Assembly (NCBI RefSeq): GCF_963259705.1
Contig: NC_081849.1
Coordinates: 62,950,410-63,014,409, forward strand
Direction of reading: 5' to 3'
Source of the DNA: Myotis daubentonii
Taxonomy: Eukaryota > Chordata > Mammalia > Chiroptera > Vespertilionidae
DNA: 64,000 nucleotides
The notes below the pieces were generated by a model. It searched no databases, was not told the DNA's origin, and saw only the letters and a list, made by a program, of their open reading frames with translations. Made by a program: the position numbers and the translations under genes. Of this stretch, positions 42,941 to 55,384 are shown in pieces (positions within the stretch are counted from its first letter, which is position 1; the number at the start of each line of letters is the position of its first letter).

Positions 42941-44984
42941 TAAATCTTGCATCCACCCAGAGATGATAGGAAGATTTATTCCAGAGAACTGCCTCCTTTC
43001 ATTTTAGTATTTAATTTCATTCAAGTATCCACTTCTACTGCATCTAAATTTACATCAAATTAAAATGCAAAGAGGACATGACTGAGCAGTTTAAAGGGTA
43101 CGAAGAGAGCGAGAGCATCCCCCCAAGAACTATAAATAACATCTTGTGGTTTGAATTTTATCAGTGGGTGTTGTTAGCCTCCCTCACCTGACAACTACTG
43201 GCGGAAGCAGGGTAGAATTTTAACAACTAGCAACCACAGAGTGCATTTCAATTACTTATCTAAAAAGACTGTCAATTAAGTCACTGTGAAATATGAAGAT
43301 GAATTTTAAAAACTTCCCATTTCCTATAAAAACTCTACTAGTCGGTCTTTTCAGAAATGTAAACATTAAGCTAAGAATGAATAAAGCTCCATAAGCCCTA
43401 ACTGAACGTTCTCAAATAACAAGAAACTAAACACCCAATGGTTAATGTTTCAAATGTACACACTTCGAGTTTGTTTGTCTACCTCACTAAGAATCACCCT
43501 AGGACAAAGAATCTAAGCGTAAACAAATTCTACAAAGTGAATTTTCCGAGTTATAATTTGGGGGCATCCTTTTCAAACAATGCTTTGCAAAAGGCCGGAA
43601 AGAAAGCAAGGAACCACTACTTTAGTGAATGTAGGTAGTTGGGGAAGGGGGTACCAGGGCACCCCACTCACTCCCAGGGAAAGTCTGCTGCAGGAAAATG
43701 GACATACAACACTTTTAAACTATGCAAGCTGAAAAAAGTATAAGGAGAAATAGAAGGAAAAGACAGAGAAAACAGGCTAAAGTATTAGGTGGTTTTTGCT
43801 AGACTAGAGCTCGAAAGGCAAGAAAGATGTAAAAGCACCTCTATTACTAACACCCACAATACAATGGTCATGTTCTCCCTCCAGTGGAGCGTATAGATCA
43901 GAAGCAGTTTGAAGACTGGCTTATTCTGTTTTTGTTTTATAAATGTCCTAAAACTGGCACAGAACCTGGCACATGGCAGATTATTTATCAAATCGGTGCC
44001 CCTCCCCCTTACACTAGCTACAACGAGATTTTTACTAAAACTTATTTGATATCAAATAGGGAAAGAAATATTCTAAAATATCCATATATCAAACTTAAAA
44101 ATTTTAGAGAACGATGGATTCTAATTGTTTAGAAGTTTGCATGAAATGAGAATGGTACAAAAGAGTAATAAGTAATAGAAATTACAAATAAGAAAACCTA
44201 AGTCAAAATGGGAGGTGTAAATAATGTCATGAAAAGTCTAGCTGGATTAGGTCAGACTTGGAAGAGGGCTCCCTGGTCAACAAACCTAACCTACCTCCCT
44301 TAGAAAGTCATTTACATGAAGCACACAGGTTAGTGTAAGGGCCAGGTAGCTCATCAGGGTGTGTCTGAGTGTGACAGGCCACAAATGGGATGCTGGAAAT
44401 CTAAAACCAGGCACAAACACTAAGAACCTTTTAACACAAACCTCAAAATGTCTCACATATCATTTGGCATTTGTCTGCAATAGCCTTAGCAGTGGTTGAC
44501 AGTGCGTTCTCAATGGGTAACTGAGCCACAGAGAACTTCTCTTACTAAGGCCCTGGGGTCAATTGGTACGCGTCCATCCACCTAGGACAGATCCCAGAAC
44601 CCTTCATCAAGAACACACACCTGGAAGGGGAAGTGGGAACCGAAGTAAAAGTCCTAAGCAGGTACATTTAAATATTGTGAAATGGCAGTTTTATTATTAA
44701 ATTCAAGAGCCCAAATCCCGAGAACCACGCAGTCCTTCAGTAAGAACACGGCCTTGGCCAGAGATCTATCTGGTTGATCCTGCAGTGCAAAGATCTAGTC
44801 TGATTGTACACAAAATTCCCCGAGGGCGATCCCGGCCCAGAAGCCACGTGGTTAATATGGAGGCCAGTGCTTCACTATTGGAGTGCAGCAGAGTAACTGA
44901 AAGCAGGAAGAGGGAGGGAGAAAAGACAGGAGACCATCTCACTGGGGCTGTAATGGTCATGAAATGAAAGATCAGCATATAAAT
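42941..44984. other. Unique sequence, nothing recognised
   Basis: AT-rich, no exon or repeat supported. Confidence 0.5.
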
Positions 44985-45415
44985 CAGAGCTACCCAATAG
45001 AACGTTAGGTGCCATCTGACTCAGCAGCCTCTAGCCACATGTGGCTACGGAGCCCTTCAAGTGTGGCCAGTGCTGCCCGGCCGGCATGGCTCAGTGGTTG
45101 AGCATCAACCTATGAACCAGGAGGTCGTGGTTTGATTCCTGGTCAGGGCACATGCCCCGGTTGCAGGCTCGATCTCCAGTAGGTGGCGTGCAGGAGGCAG
45201 CCGATCAATGACTCTTTCTCACTGATGTTTCTATTTCTCCCTCTCCCTTTCCCTTCCTGTCTGAAATCAATAAAAATATATTTTAAAACAAACAAACAAC
45301 AACAACAAATGTGGCAGTGCAACTAAGAAACTGAATTTTAAATTGGACTTAATTTTAAATAATTTCAATTTAAATAGCCACATGTAGCTAGTACCTTCCA
45401 TATCGGACAGCACAG
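44985..45415. repeat. Old hAT-Charlie element (MER1/MER33-like) split by a VES
   Basis: CAGAGCTACCCAATAGAACG at the left and TATCGGACAGCACAG at the right are inverted ends; AGCCACATGTGGCT-type blocks lie on both sides of the SINE. Confidence 0.75.
45074..45305 (+). mobile_element. VES SINE
   Basis: Head GCCCGGCCGGCATGGCTCAG, B-box GGTTTGATTC, tail AATAAAAATATATTTT then (AAC)n. Flanked by TGTGGCCAGTGC and TGTGGCAGTGC. Confidence 0.93.
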
Positions 45416-48167
45416 CCTTAGACCACACCATTCTGAGCCACTTACTCCCCCCGCCTTCCCTTCAGCACCAAGCGAGAACATCTCTGACATTTCTGCCCCC
45501 TGAAATCTCCCAGGTGTGTTCTCACTCCGTCGGCTCTGAAAATGCCCATGGCTGGCAGACAGACAGCTGAGTCACCACCGTAAGCCATGATGGCCAAAGC
45601 TAAACTGTATGAAGTCATTTGGGGAATGTTCTTTCCCATTTCCTCCGTTGTTGGGAGAGAATGAACTAAAGGGTGACGTGGACTATTCGTTTTTCCCATG
45701 AGGTCAGCAGGGATTTTAATAAGCCCAACTTCAACTTACAAGTACTTCAAACTGTGTCAGTACAGAGATGAGCTGCACTAAAAGGATCAGACCTTCCGAC
45801 TCTTACAGCCTCAATTGAAAACCATTGGGAATGTTGCAAAAAGATGTGTGAAGTCCATGTGTCATTTAGGAATAAAATGGCTAAGGAAGATACTCAGTCT
45901 TTAAAAAATATTCTGTGACATGAAACAAAAGATTATATTTCAGAACAAAGAAAATATTATCAGTTCAAACAATGACCAGATGCTAATTTTTTTGATAGAT
46001 GTAAATGTTTAACACTTTCTACTATCTTTACATGGCAGCAAAATCCACCCTCAGCCAGCCAGATGCCTTTTCCCAGAGTGGGTAGGGGAGGATATGGGGA
46101 GAGTCCTAAGGGGATTCCCACACAATTTACAAAGTCCTAGAAACAGTTCAGCAAACCTGACCAGTAGCTGTCATTTGGCCTGTTAGCAAGCTGTGAATTT
46201 GGCAAGGAAATGTGAAATTCACCAAGAAAATAGGCAATTTCCCAACATTCAAGTGTTTCCATAATCTGATGTCCAATCTACCAACTCAAACTTCTTTCAG
46301 TCACTGCCCAATATAATTCCACTATTTCAGGCAAACAGATATTCTTACATAAAAGTTACCCATTCGAGACAGGCATTCTAGTAGAATATAAACTGGTACA
46401 GTTTCTTTAGCAGACAATTGGGCAATAGAAAAGTTGTCTTTCAAAAACAAAGGTGATAGGTAACAATTCCCAAAGATAAAACAACTCAGGAAATATGCAT
46501 CCAGAAGCCCTTTCTTAAAAAACTTAATGACTCAGGACGATGAAGCCCACCAAATAGTAAATTATTAGGAAGGGCAAAGCCATGGGAAAGACTGACAGTT
46601 GAAAGTGCATTGATTAGAATTAAATGTGTGGGGGAGTAACCAGAGGAATTATAGCTACTGAGTGTTGAAAGTATAGATTCTAACAAAATAAAAACAAAAC
46701 AAATGAAAAACATGTGAAATCAGGGGAGGGACCCTGAGCGAAGTGTTAGATTGTTTGCTATGTGCTTATAGCCAGCTCAGCCCATTCTGACTCCCACGCC
46801 TCTCTCCTGTGAACCAGGAAAATGAATCCACTAGTATAAGAAATAATCTTTCAGGAAATTGGCCATTTCTTTACCTTTTGTTAAATTCTAAGTAAGATCA
46901 AATATTTTACTTTAAAACTATGTTTAGTTTCAGCTCAATCTTTTACAATTATTTCTGCCTATTGTCTATCTATCCATCTCTCTATTCGTCTCTCTCACCA
47001 TATGTATAGAGGCAAGCTTGAAATAAATGATAACGTTGGTTATTTTCTGGTTAAGACTTTTGGGTAATATTTTAATTTCCCTTTGACGAAAAAGAGGCCA
47101 CATACCAAACTTGACAAGCTCAGGGGAGGCCTGCATCGCAGATCTTACAAACTCAGAGACCTACAGCAACCGTACAGGAAGGCCTGAAATTAAAATTTCC
47201 AAACTGAAAACAAGTCATGACAGGCAGTCGTGCCCTAAACTGGTATCTGCCTTGACAAAGGTCAGTCTTCACCTTAACTGAGACTGTCTATCATCTTTTT
47301 GCATCTAGGATAACCTACCTTTGGAATGTCAGAGTAATCCCTTTTCCCAGGGCACAGTTTCTCAACAAAGCATGAGACCAGGGAACTTGTTGCCCAAATA
47401 CCATTTCCGTGTGCTGTCAATGTTAATTGTTAACTATCGTATCCCAACCAGAGTAAAAGGAGTATGTGTCTCCCGGTTTTACTCTTTAAACAATCCCAGA
47501 GATTTCCCCACTTTGCTTTCTCCCACCTCCCTAATCTACCACCAGTAGATTTCATGTAATACTCCTTATGCCTTGCTCCTTTGAAAGTAATGTATAAAAT
47601 CAACTGCAAAACTGCCATTCTCCAAACACTTTCTCCATCCGTTCAGGTTTTGCTTTCCAGCCATTGTTGTCAATTTAGCTCATATAAATTCATTAAAATT
47701 CTCGACAAGTTTTGGACATTTCCAATGTCGACAGACTTTTTCTTTTTTCTTTTTAAAAACAAGGAACACAAATTACTGAACTACAACAAAAACAGCCATT
47801 GCTTTTCTGTTCTGTATGGTTCCTTTTCCTAAAACGGTCACCTGATCCACACTTCTCATTTTCTCGGTACTCACCAATCTCAGATCCTGACTCAAACACC
47901 TCCAGCAGTCCTCATTCTCTGGCCCTTTTTTCAACAGTAAGCTCCAAGAAGAGAGAATCTGCATAGGTCACACCTCTCCCCGTCATCAAGCTGGGAATGC
48001 AGAAACCTCCCAAGAATGTAGATAAGAAACTCAGTGGCTTAAAGGTCTTTTAACTGGAGGTGCGAATGGAAACTATTGACACTGGGAATCCCAGCTGTGC
48101 TGTTGTTACACCACAAAGGTGACTCGCCAACACACACAAAGTAGATTTCCTGGTACTCCCAAACTCT
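45416..48167. other. Unique AT-rich sequence, nothing recognised
   Basis: No repeat with clear ends or exon signal on either strand. Confidence 0.5.
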
Positions 48168-48256
48168 CCCCCGCCAAAACCCCCCCCCCCCCCCCGCGCT
48201 CCCCCCGCCCTTTTCCCCCCTTCTTTTTCTTTTCCTCTCTCTCTCCCTCTCTTTTA
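48168..48256. repeat. Long polypyrimidine tract with C18 run
   Basis: Almost only C and T, including about 18 consecutive C from 48180 and a later CTCTCTCT stretch. Confidence 0.9.
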
Positions 48257-48485
48257 AAGAAAGTTAAATAAACCCTACTAGCTAACTTGGAGGAAAGAAG
48301 GCAGAGTGGGTGTCTGGGTGGAGAAGGGAAGATGGAAGAACTGTGAGGTGTAGAGAGTAGGCTATAGCCACATGTGTAACCGTCTTCTCTATCACAGAGC
48401 TCCAGGAATGTATTCCAGTCATAAGCTTATCTGACAACTCAGAACAGCTGTCCCTGTTTTGTTTATTCCATAGCAGAAGGCAATG

Positions 48486-49215
48486 TGTTATCGTCTTGTT
48501 AGTTAGTTTATTAATGTTAATAAGAAGAGAGTGAAGGGAAGGCCAGACATTATAAACATGGTCATTTGGGCAGCTTCACCAGGAAGCTACCGCTTCACAT
48601 TCCCCAGGGAACCACCAATCCATTCCCTGCAGATCACTGGGGAGGGATAGAACAGAGAGGGTGGGCACCTGCACAGTGTAGTCAGGTGACATAGGGAAGG
48701 TGCTAGCCTGTCAGTCTAGCCCAGGGAACAATGGATTGGCCAGGGGGTGGGCTCCATCAGAAGCAAGAGAATGAAATCTTGGAAAGTTAAAATCACCAAA
48801 CACAGAATTCCCTCTCCCTTGCTCACTCCTGCTCTTGCTCTCTCTTGCTCTGTGACCCACACTCACTTGTGCACTTGCCTGTTCTCTCTCCATAGCCATG
48901 TGGCCTTGAGCAGCAGCATGGGACCCCACACGCAACCGACTGCAGCTGGGAACACACAGTAGGCTAGCCAGATGCTGGACTGGACTGGACTTTAATATGG
49001 AACAGAAATTCTGGGCAGTGGACTTAACTCTGGCCCTGCTGAAGATAAGATTCGACTTTTTCCATGGTGGGAAGGACAGAGATGGGACGTTGGAGGGGAA
49101 CCCCCTTAATTTTACATCATCAATAAAGCATTCCACAAAACACCATCCGCCAGTGGGGGCTTCAGAAAATTATTTTCCTCGTAGCACCCCAAGAACTCCA
49201 CTTCCAATGATAACA
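48486..49215 (+). mobile_element. Solo LTR of an endogenous retrovirus, copy 1 (best preserved)
   Basis: Begins TGTTATCG and ends GATAACA (TG...CA); flanked by AATG on both sides, a 4-bp duplication as made by class I (gamma-type) elements. Has an AATAAA signal at about 49126 followed by the R/U5-like end. No internal retroviral gene is attached. Relatives at 50310 and 23923. Confidence 0.82.
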
Positions 49216-49219
49216 AATG

Positions 49220-50305
49220 GTCTCAGTCCATTTGTGTCCCCATCCTGTCCTCCAACTTAAGGAGTATCAGACCAGAAGCTGCAGAAATCAAATTTTACGA
49301 GTTCATTAGATCAGGGATTATTTGGCCCCACATAGACCAACCCAGACAAGTAGCACATTAAAAAAGTTAGATCCTGGAAGGTGGGGGATTTTATAAGTTA
49401 TAGGTACATGTACACAGTGGTGTTTCTGGAGTTTGATTTAAACACCTAATTGGAGCTCTCACTGTTTTGACAGTTCTCTCTGTGAGATCCATGCAGTGTA
49501 ACAGCAGACATGATCCTTCCTATAAATAGCAACTCAAAAAGACTAAGACGTCAGACTTAGCGTCTGAAAAATAAAGGTGTTTTCCTGCATCATAATCACT
49601 CATAACGTACTCTGTTAAATACCAGCCTCACACAGCTCTCTATGGGGAAAAATAAGTCCTCACAGATCAGTTACCTTGGGGAGTGCTGCTGCTACATTCC
49701 CCCTCGAAGACACACAACAATGCATATTAACACAGTAAAGGCTCTGAGGGGTTCTGCAGTTATAACAGGCAAACAGCAAAAGCCACATCTGTTAACTTGG
49801 TTGAATTTATTCCAAACCTACTTGATCATGGAATCTACTGTTTGAAGTGACACTTACCAACATTCCATCAGCCTGATGATCCTGTCTAACTTTGAAACTC
49901 AATTATCCTATGAGTCCATGAAATGGAACTCTTTTAAAGTTTTGTTTACTCGTCATGTAGATAATAGCTTAACACGCACAGGCACCACTTCTTGGCTATG
50001 AATCAGGCTCAGAACAGCCAGTAATAACATTTGGATACTCCTTGTTTATAGTTTCATGTCTAGACTTGGGAGGTGCAGAGAGTCATGAGAAGCCATGACT
50101 GTCCCACAGAAACCATAAGCGATGTTCAGAGACGGGGGACACAGTTCTCTATTTGACCCAATCTTCCCTAAAAGTCCCCCCTGGTCTGTCATTATCACAT
50201 AACCGCCCACAAACCTCACTTCCCCAGACCCCTTCCCCGCTTGCTTTCTAAAGCATATTACTCAGACTTAATCTTTCAATTTCAGTCTGAAATTACCCTG
50301 AAGAA
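49220..50305. other. Unique sequence between two solo LTRs
   Basis: No gag, pol or env similarity recognised, so this is not a provirus interior. Confidence 0.65.
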
Positions 50306-50925
50306 AAAATGTTATTCTCCTAATTAGCTAGTTATTAATATTAATAATAGGAAGAGAGTGAAGGGGAGGCCAGACAGTATAAGCATGGTCATCTGGGCAG
50401 CTTCACCAGGAGAATACAGCTTCATTCTCCCCAGAGAACCCCTGGCCCACACCCTGCAAACTGCTGGGGGAAGGGACAGGACAAAGGGAGAGACGGATGC
50501 ATGCCTAATAGAGTGGATATCATACGAAAGATGCTTGTCTGTCAGTCTAGCCTGGGGAACAAAGACCATTAGCTAGAAGGGTGGAGCCACTGCAAATGCT
50601 CGGAATCTTGGAAGGGTTGAAATCCCTAAAGAGTTCCCTCTCTCTTTGTTCCCTCTCTCTCTTGTTCCATGACACACACTTGCCCGTGGCCTCCCTGTTC
50701 TCTCTCATAGCCATGAGGTCTTAAGCAGCTGCATGGGCCATGTGGACCCCCCATGCAATGGACTGCAGCTGGGAACCACGAGCTAAGCTAGCCAGATGCT
50801 GAAGTGGACTGGACTTAATCCTAGCCCTGCTGCAGAAAAGACTGGACTTCTTCCATGGCGGGACGAACAGAGATGGGACTCTGAAGAGGAACCCCCTTAA
50901 TTTTACATCATTAATAACACTTTCC

Positions 50926-52817
50926 AAAACTCTGAAGAACCAAGATGGCGGCATAGGTTAACGCCGGAGTTTGCTGCTTTGAACAACTACTTCAAAAGTG
51001 AAACTAAAAGACGGAAGGAACATCACCCAGAACCACAGGAACGCTGGCTGAGTGGAAGTCCTACAACTAGGAGGAAAGAGAAACGCATACGGACACTCAG
51101 AGCGAGCTGGCGGCGGAGGGCGTGGTTGGCGTTTTCAATCGGGAGGGAGTCGCAGACTCTGAGCTCCAGATACAGGCGAGTCTTTAGGGACCCAGACTCA
51201 AACGGGAGAAGCGGGACTGTCTGGCTTCGGTCAGAGCGAGTGCAGCTTTCTCTCTGAGCTTTGCAGCGGGTGCTGGGACTCAGAGAGGCAGAGCCCCTGG
51301 GGACAGGACTGAGAGCCGCCATAACTGCTCTCTCAGGCCCACCCTGTTGATCCTGTGCGACCCGCCCCGCCCAAGCCCTGCACAGAGGCATTTGCCGGAT
51401 AGCCTCAGGCAAAGGCTAGATTAGCACCTCCCTAGAGGACAGAAGTTCTCTCACTGCTGACACAGCTGATTCTCATAGCCACTTGGCCTGGAGGTCAAAC
51501 CCTCCCTGGTATTAGCCACAACAATCAAGGTTTAACTATAAGACTGTGAACAAAGACCACTAGGGAGTGCACCAAGGAAGCATAACAAAATGCGGAGACA
51601 AAGAAACAGGACAAAATTGTCAATGGAAGATATAGAGTTCAGAACCACACTTTTAAGGTCTCTCAAGAACTGTTTAGAAGCCGCCGATAAACTTAATGAG
51701 ATCTACAACAAAACTAATGAGACCCTCGATGTTATGTTGGGGAACCAACTAGAAATTAAGCATACACGGACTGAAATAACAAATATTATACAGACTCCCG
51801 ACAGCAGACCAGAGGAGCGCAAGAATCAAGTCAATGATTTGAAATGCGAGGAAGCAAAAAACACCCAACCGGAAAAGCAAAATGAAAAAAGGATCCAAAA
51901 ATGCGAGAATAGTGTAAGGAGCCTCTGGGACAGCTTCAAGCGTACCAACATCAGAATTATAGGGGTGCCAGAAGATGAGAGAGAGCAAGATATTGAAAAC
52001 CTATTTGAAGAAATGATGACAGAAAACTTCCCCCACCTGGTGAAAGAAATGGACTTACAGGTCCAAGAAGCACGGAGAACCCCAAACAAAAGGAATCCAA
52101 AGAGGACCACACCAAGACACATCATAATTAAAATGCCAAGAGCAAAAGATAAAGAGAGAATCTTAAAAACAGCAAGAGAAAGTAACTCAGTTACCTACAA
52201 GGGAATACCCATACGACTGTCAGCTGATTTCTCAACAGAAACTTTGCAGGCCAGAAGGGAGTGGCAAGAAATATTCAAAGTGATGAATACCAAGAACCTA
52301 CAACCAAGATTACTTTATCCAGCAAAGCTATCATTCAGAATTGAAGGTCAGATAAAGAGCTTCACAGATAAGGAAAAGCTAAAGGAGTTCATCACCACCA
52401 AACCAGGATTATATGAAATGCTGAAAGGTATCCTTTAAGAAGAGGAAGAGGAAGAAAAAGGTAAAGATACAAATTATGAAAAACAAATATGCATCTATCA
52501 ACAAGTGAATCTAAGAATCAAGTGAATAAATAATCTGATGAACAGAATGAACTGGTGATTATATTAGAATCAGGGACATAGAAAGGGAATGGACTGACTA
52601 TCCTTGGGGGGGAAAGGGGTGTGGGAGACTCGGGAAGAGACTGGACAAAAATCGTGCACCTATGGATGAGGACAGTGGGTGGGGAGTGAGGGCGGAGGGT
52701 GGGGCGGGAACTGGGAGGAGGGGAGTTATGCGGGGGGGGGGAAGAGGAACAAATGTAATAATCTGAACAATAAAGATTTAATTAAAAAAAATTCTGTATT
52801 GTTTAAAAAAATATAAT
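50926..52817 (+). mobile_element. Full-length half-L1 (HAL1): 5'UTR, ORF1, 3'UTR, no ORF2
   Basis: Flanked by AATAACACTTTCC at 50913-50925 and 52818-52830, direct copies of the host LTR. The 5' end has the L1 YY1-type motif CCAAGATGGCGGC (50940-50952). The 5'UTR is about 650 bp, ORF1 runs 51590-52438, and the 3'UTR contains a G-rich block and AATAAA at 52769 followed by an A-rich tail. No endonuclease or reverse transcriptase sequence lies between ORF1 and the 3'UTR. It must have been mobilised by an L1 in trans. Confidence 0.9.
51590..52438 (+). CDS. HAL1/L1 ORF1 protein (RNA-binding chaperone), intact
   Basis: 282 codons without a stop. Family role: trimeric nucleic-acid-binding chaperone that coats the element RNA. 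In order: a short N terminus, a coiled-coil region about residues 17-115 broken by PDSRPEERKN near 70-79, an RRM about 119-185 (NIRIIGVP at 120-127, RHIIIKM at 176-182), and the C-terminal domain about 190-282 with the conserved ARREW (221-225), YPAKLSF (243-249) and the terminal TTKPGLYEMLKG. It is shorter than typical L1 ORF1p of about 340-360 residues, mainly in the coiled coil. Start choice: first ATG of the frame, AAAATGCGG with A at -3. The open frame suggests a young insertion or selection on ORF1; only one copy is visible. Confidence 0.92.
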   Translation: MRRQRNRTKLSMEDIEFRTTLLRSLKNCLEAADKLNEIYNKTNETLDVMLGNQLEIKHTRTEITNIIQTPDSRPEERKNQVNDLKCEEAKNTQPEKQNEKRIQKCENSVRSLWDSFKRTNIRIIGVPEDEREQDIENLFEEMMTENFPHLVKEMDLQVQEARRTPNKRNPKRTTPRHIIIKMPRAKDKERILKTARESNSVTYKGIPIRLSADFSTETLQARREWQEIFKVMNTKNLQPRLLYPAKLSFRIEGQIKSFTDKEKLKEFITTKPGLYEMLKGIL

Positions 52818-52930
52818 AATAACACTTTCCACAAAAACCCACCCTCCCCTGGGGACCTCAGGAAATTTTTTTCCCTGAGGCACCCCAAGAACTCCACTTC
52901 TACCAATAACAGAAACACCTGAAAGGGAAA

Positions 52931-53574
52931 TACATCATCATCTCCAGGAGTGGCACTCAGTTAACTGGACAAACTGCCCAAAAACATCTTGTGGAAAATA
53001 TATCATAAAGTAAATATTCATGCAACTGTTATGTATGCTTACTTCCTACTTCCAAGAAATCGGCACTATATTTACCAAGGAAAAAAGAACGTGGAATCAA
53101 CAAAGTAGTCACTTAACAAATGTTTACTGGTCACTTACTATTTGGTCAAGTACTTCTAAACATTGGTGATAAAGCAGTGAATGAAATCTGAAACACTGTA
53201 CTACAAACAATACCACAGAATAGACTAGAAAATTCAGTAGTACCAAAACATATGACATTTTTGGAGAAAGTTTCTAAACAGAAGAAGGCTGACTTCAAGG
53301 AAGAGAACAGAACTGTCTTACAAGGTACAAGGAAAGTTTTTATACCCATGAGAAGGGCATGGGAAAGGCAACAGATAATTTATTTTGTATCTATCATTTC
53401 CCAGGTGCCACACTAGATGTGTGTATTGGTGTGTGTGTGTATACTTTTTTAATTCTCAGAATTATCCTTTAACTTCAGTTTTAAGCTTCATTTTATAGTT
53501 AAGAAACTGAGATGACCTAGTGGTCAAACTTTTGTAATATGCCTGATTCCAAATCTATACTTTTTATATAAGAA
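52931..53574. other. Unique sequence, nothing recognised
   Basis: Contains a short TG repeat near 53430. No repeat or exon supported. Confidence 0.55.
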
Positions 53575-53869
53575 CTAGATGCCTGATGCACAAAATTCAT
53601 GCAAGAGTAGACCTTCCTTCCCCCGGCTGCCGGAACTGGCTTCCCTCTGGCACCTGGGACCCAGGCTTCCCTCTGGCCACCCACAGGCTCCTGGGACCCG
53701 GGCTGGCTTCCCTCTGGCCACCCACAGGCTCCTGGGACCTGGGCTGGCTTCCCTCTGGCCGCCCGCAGGCACCTGGGACCTAGACTTCACTCCCGCCCCA
53801 GCTCAGTCCAGAAGGACATCCAGAATCAAGTCCGGTCTAATTAGCATATTACCCTTTTATTATTATAGA
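53575..53869 (-). mobile_element. Helitron with internal 43-bp tandem repeat
   Basis: Minus-strand 5' end TCTATAATAATAAAAGGG (right), 3' end with CTTGCATGAATTTTGTGC hairpin and CATCTAG (left). Three repeats of a GGCTTCCCTCTGGCCACCC / CAGGCTCCTGGGACC unit lie at about 53660-53785. Confidence 0.88.
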
Positions 53870-54190
53870 TAGTGAGTTTATACCTGAAACTGAATTCACG
53901 GCCAATTCAAAGCAACAGTTCTAATATGAATTTATGATGACAGAGAAAAGATATCTCAAAGAATGTGAGGGAGAAGAGTGGATATCAACATCATATCAAA
54001 AAAATAATCTTCACAAATTTGTAGAACTCATACTTCATTCTTGCAAAACTTACCACAAAGCTACAAGAATCAAGATAGTGTGTACTGGCATACAGACATA
54101 TAGATAAAATGGAACAGAATTGAAAATGCAGAAATTAAACTCTCACATGGATGGCCAATTCATTTTAGACAAAGGAGCCAACACAATTCA

Positions 54191-54565
54191 ATGGAGGAAA
54201 ATAGGCTTTTCAACAAATGGTACTGGGAAAAGTGTATTATTTTCACATGCAAAAGGATGAAGTTGAATCCCTACTTTATACCACATACAAAAATTCACTC
54301 AATATGGTCCAGTGATTTAAATGTAAGAGCTAAAACTATAAAACAATTGAAAGAAAACATAGGGGTTAATTTTCCTGATCTTGGATTAGGTCATCTTGTC
54401 TTAGCTATGACACCTAGAGCAAAAGCAATAAAAGAAAAAAATAGTAAGTTGGACCTCATCAAAATTTTAAAATTTTATGTTTCAAAAGATAAACATCAAG
54501 AGAATGAAAAGACAACCCAAGAATGGGAGAAAATTTCTGCAAATCATATATCTATATGGGTCTAG
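54191..54565 (+). pseudogene. L1 ORF2 C-terminal remnant
   Basis: 124 codons similar to the region after the reverse transcriptase domain of L1 ORF2p (FNKWYWEKC..., AKAIKEKNSKLDLIKI). It has stops on both sides, no RT motif and no start of its own. Confidence 0.75.
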
Positions 54566-55384
54566 TATCCAGAATATATAAGGAACTCTTACAACTCAAC
54601 AATGAAAAACAACCCAATTTTTCAAATGGGCAAAGGACTTAAATAGACATTTCTCCAAAGAAGATGCACAGATGTTCAATAAGCACATGAAAAAATGCTC
54701 AACATCATTAACCATGAAAAAAATACAAACTATAACTACAAAAAAAATATAGACAAGCAAACAAACATGCAGATAATAACAAGTGCTAGCAAGGTTGTGG
54801 ATAAATTGGAACTCACACATTTTGGTGGGAATGTATACTTTGGGAAACCATCTGGCAGTTCCTTAAAGTGTTAAACATAGTTACAAAATGAGAAAGCAAT
54901 TCTGCCCCTGGGTATATACTCAAGATACTTTAAAACGTATGCCCAGACAAAACTTTGTACAAGAATGTTCATGTCATCATAATTCATAATAGTCAAAAAG
55001 TGAAAAAACCCAAATGTCTATCAACTGATGAACAGATAAACAAAAAGTGGAATATCCGTATGTTATAAATTAAATGTCTGTATCATCCCAAATTCATATG
55101 CTGAAGTCTGATCTCCATGTGATGGTATTTGGAGGTAGAGCCATTGTGAGATAATTAGGTCAGGAGGGGGGAACCCTCAGGAATGGGATCAGTGCTTCTA
55201 CAGAAAGAAAGCTTGCTTCCTCTCTCTGCTCTCAGCATTGTGATACAAGATAATAGGCATCTACAAACCAGGAAGTAGGCTCTCACCAGACAATGGCCTC
55301 ACTGGCACCTTGATCTTGGACTTCTCAGTCTCCAGAACTGTAAGAAATAAATGTTTGTGGTTTAGGCCAACCAGTCCAAGGTAA

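Larger units (their letters stand above)
50310..52911 (+). mobile_element. Solo LTR, copy 2, split by a HAL1 insertion
   Basis: LTR pieces are 50310-50925 (from TGTTATTCTCC) and 52818-52911 (to CCAATAACA). Same blocks as copy 1: GAGGCCAGACAGTATAAGC, GACTGCAGCTGGGAAC, GAACCCCCTTAATTTTACAT. Flanks AAAA/GAAA (3 of 4). Confidence 0.82.

Noticed and set aside
48486..52911. A provirus with two LTRs
   Set aside because: The 1.1 kb between the LTRs has no retroviral gene, and the flanking duplications of each LTR differ.
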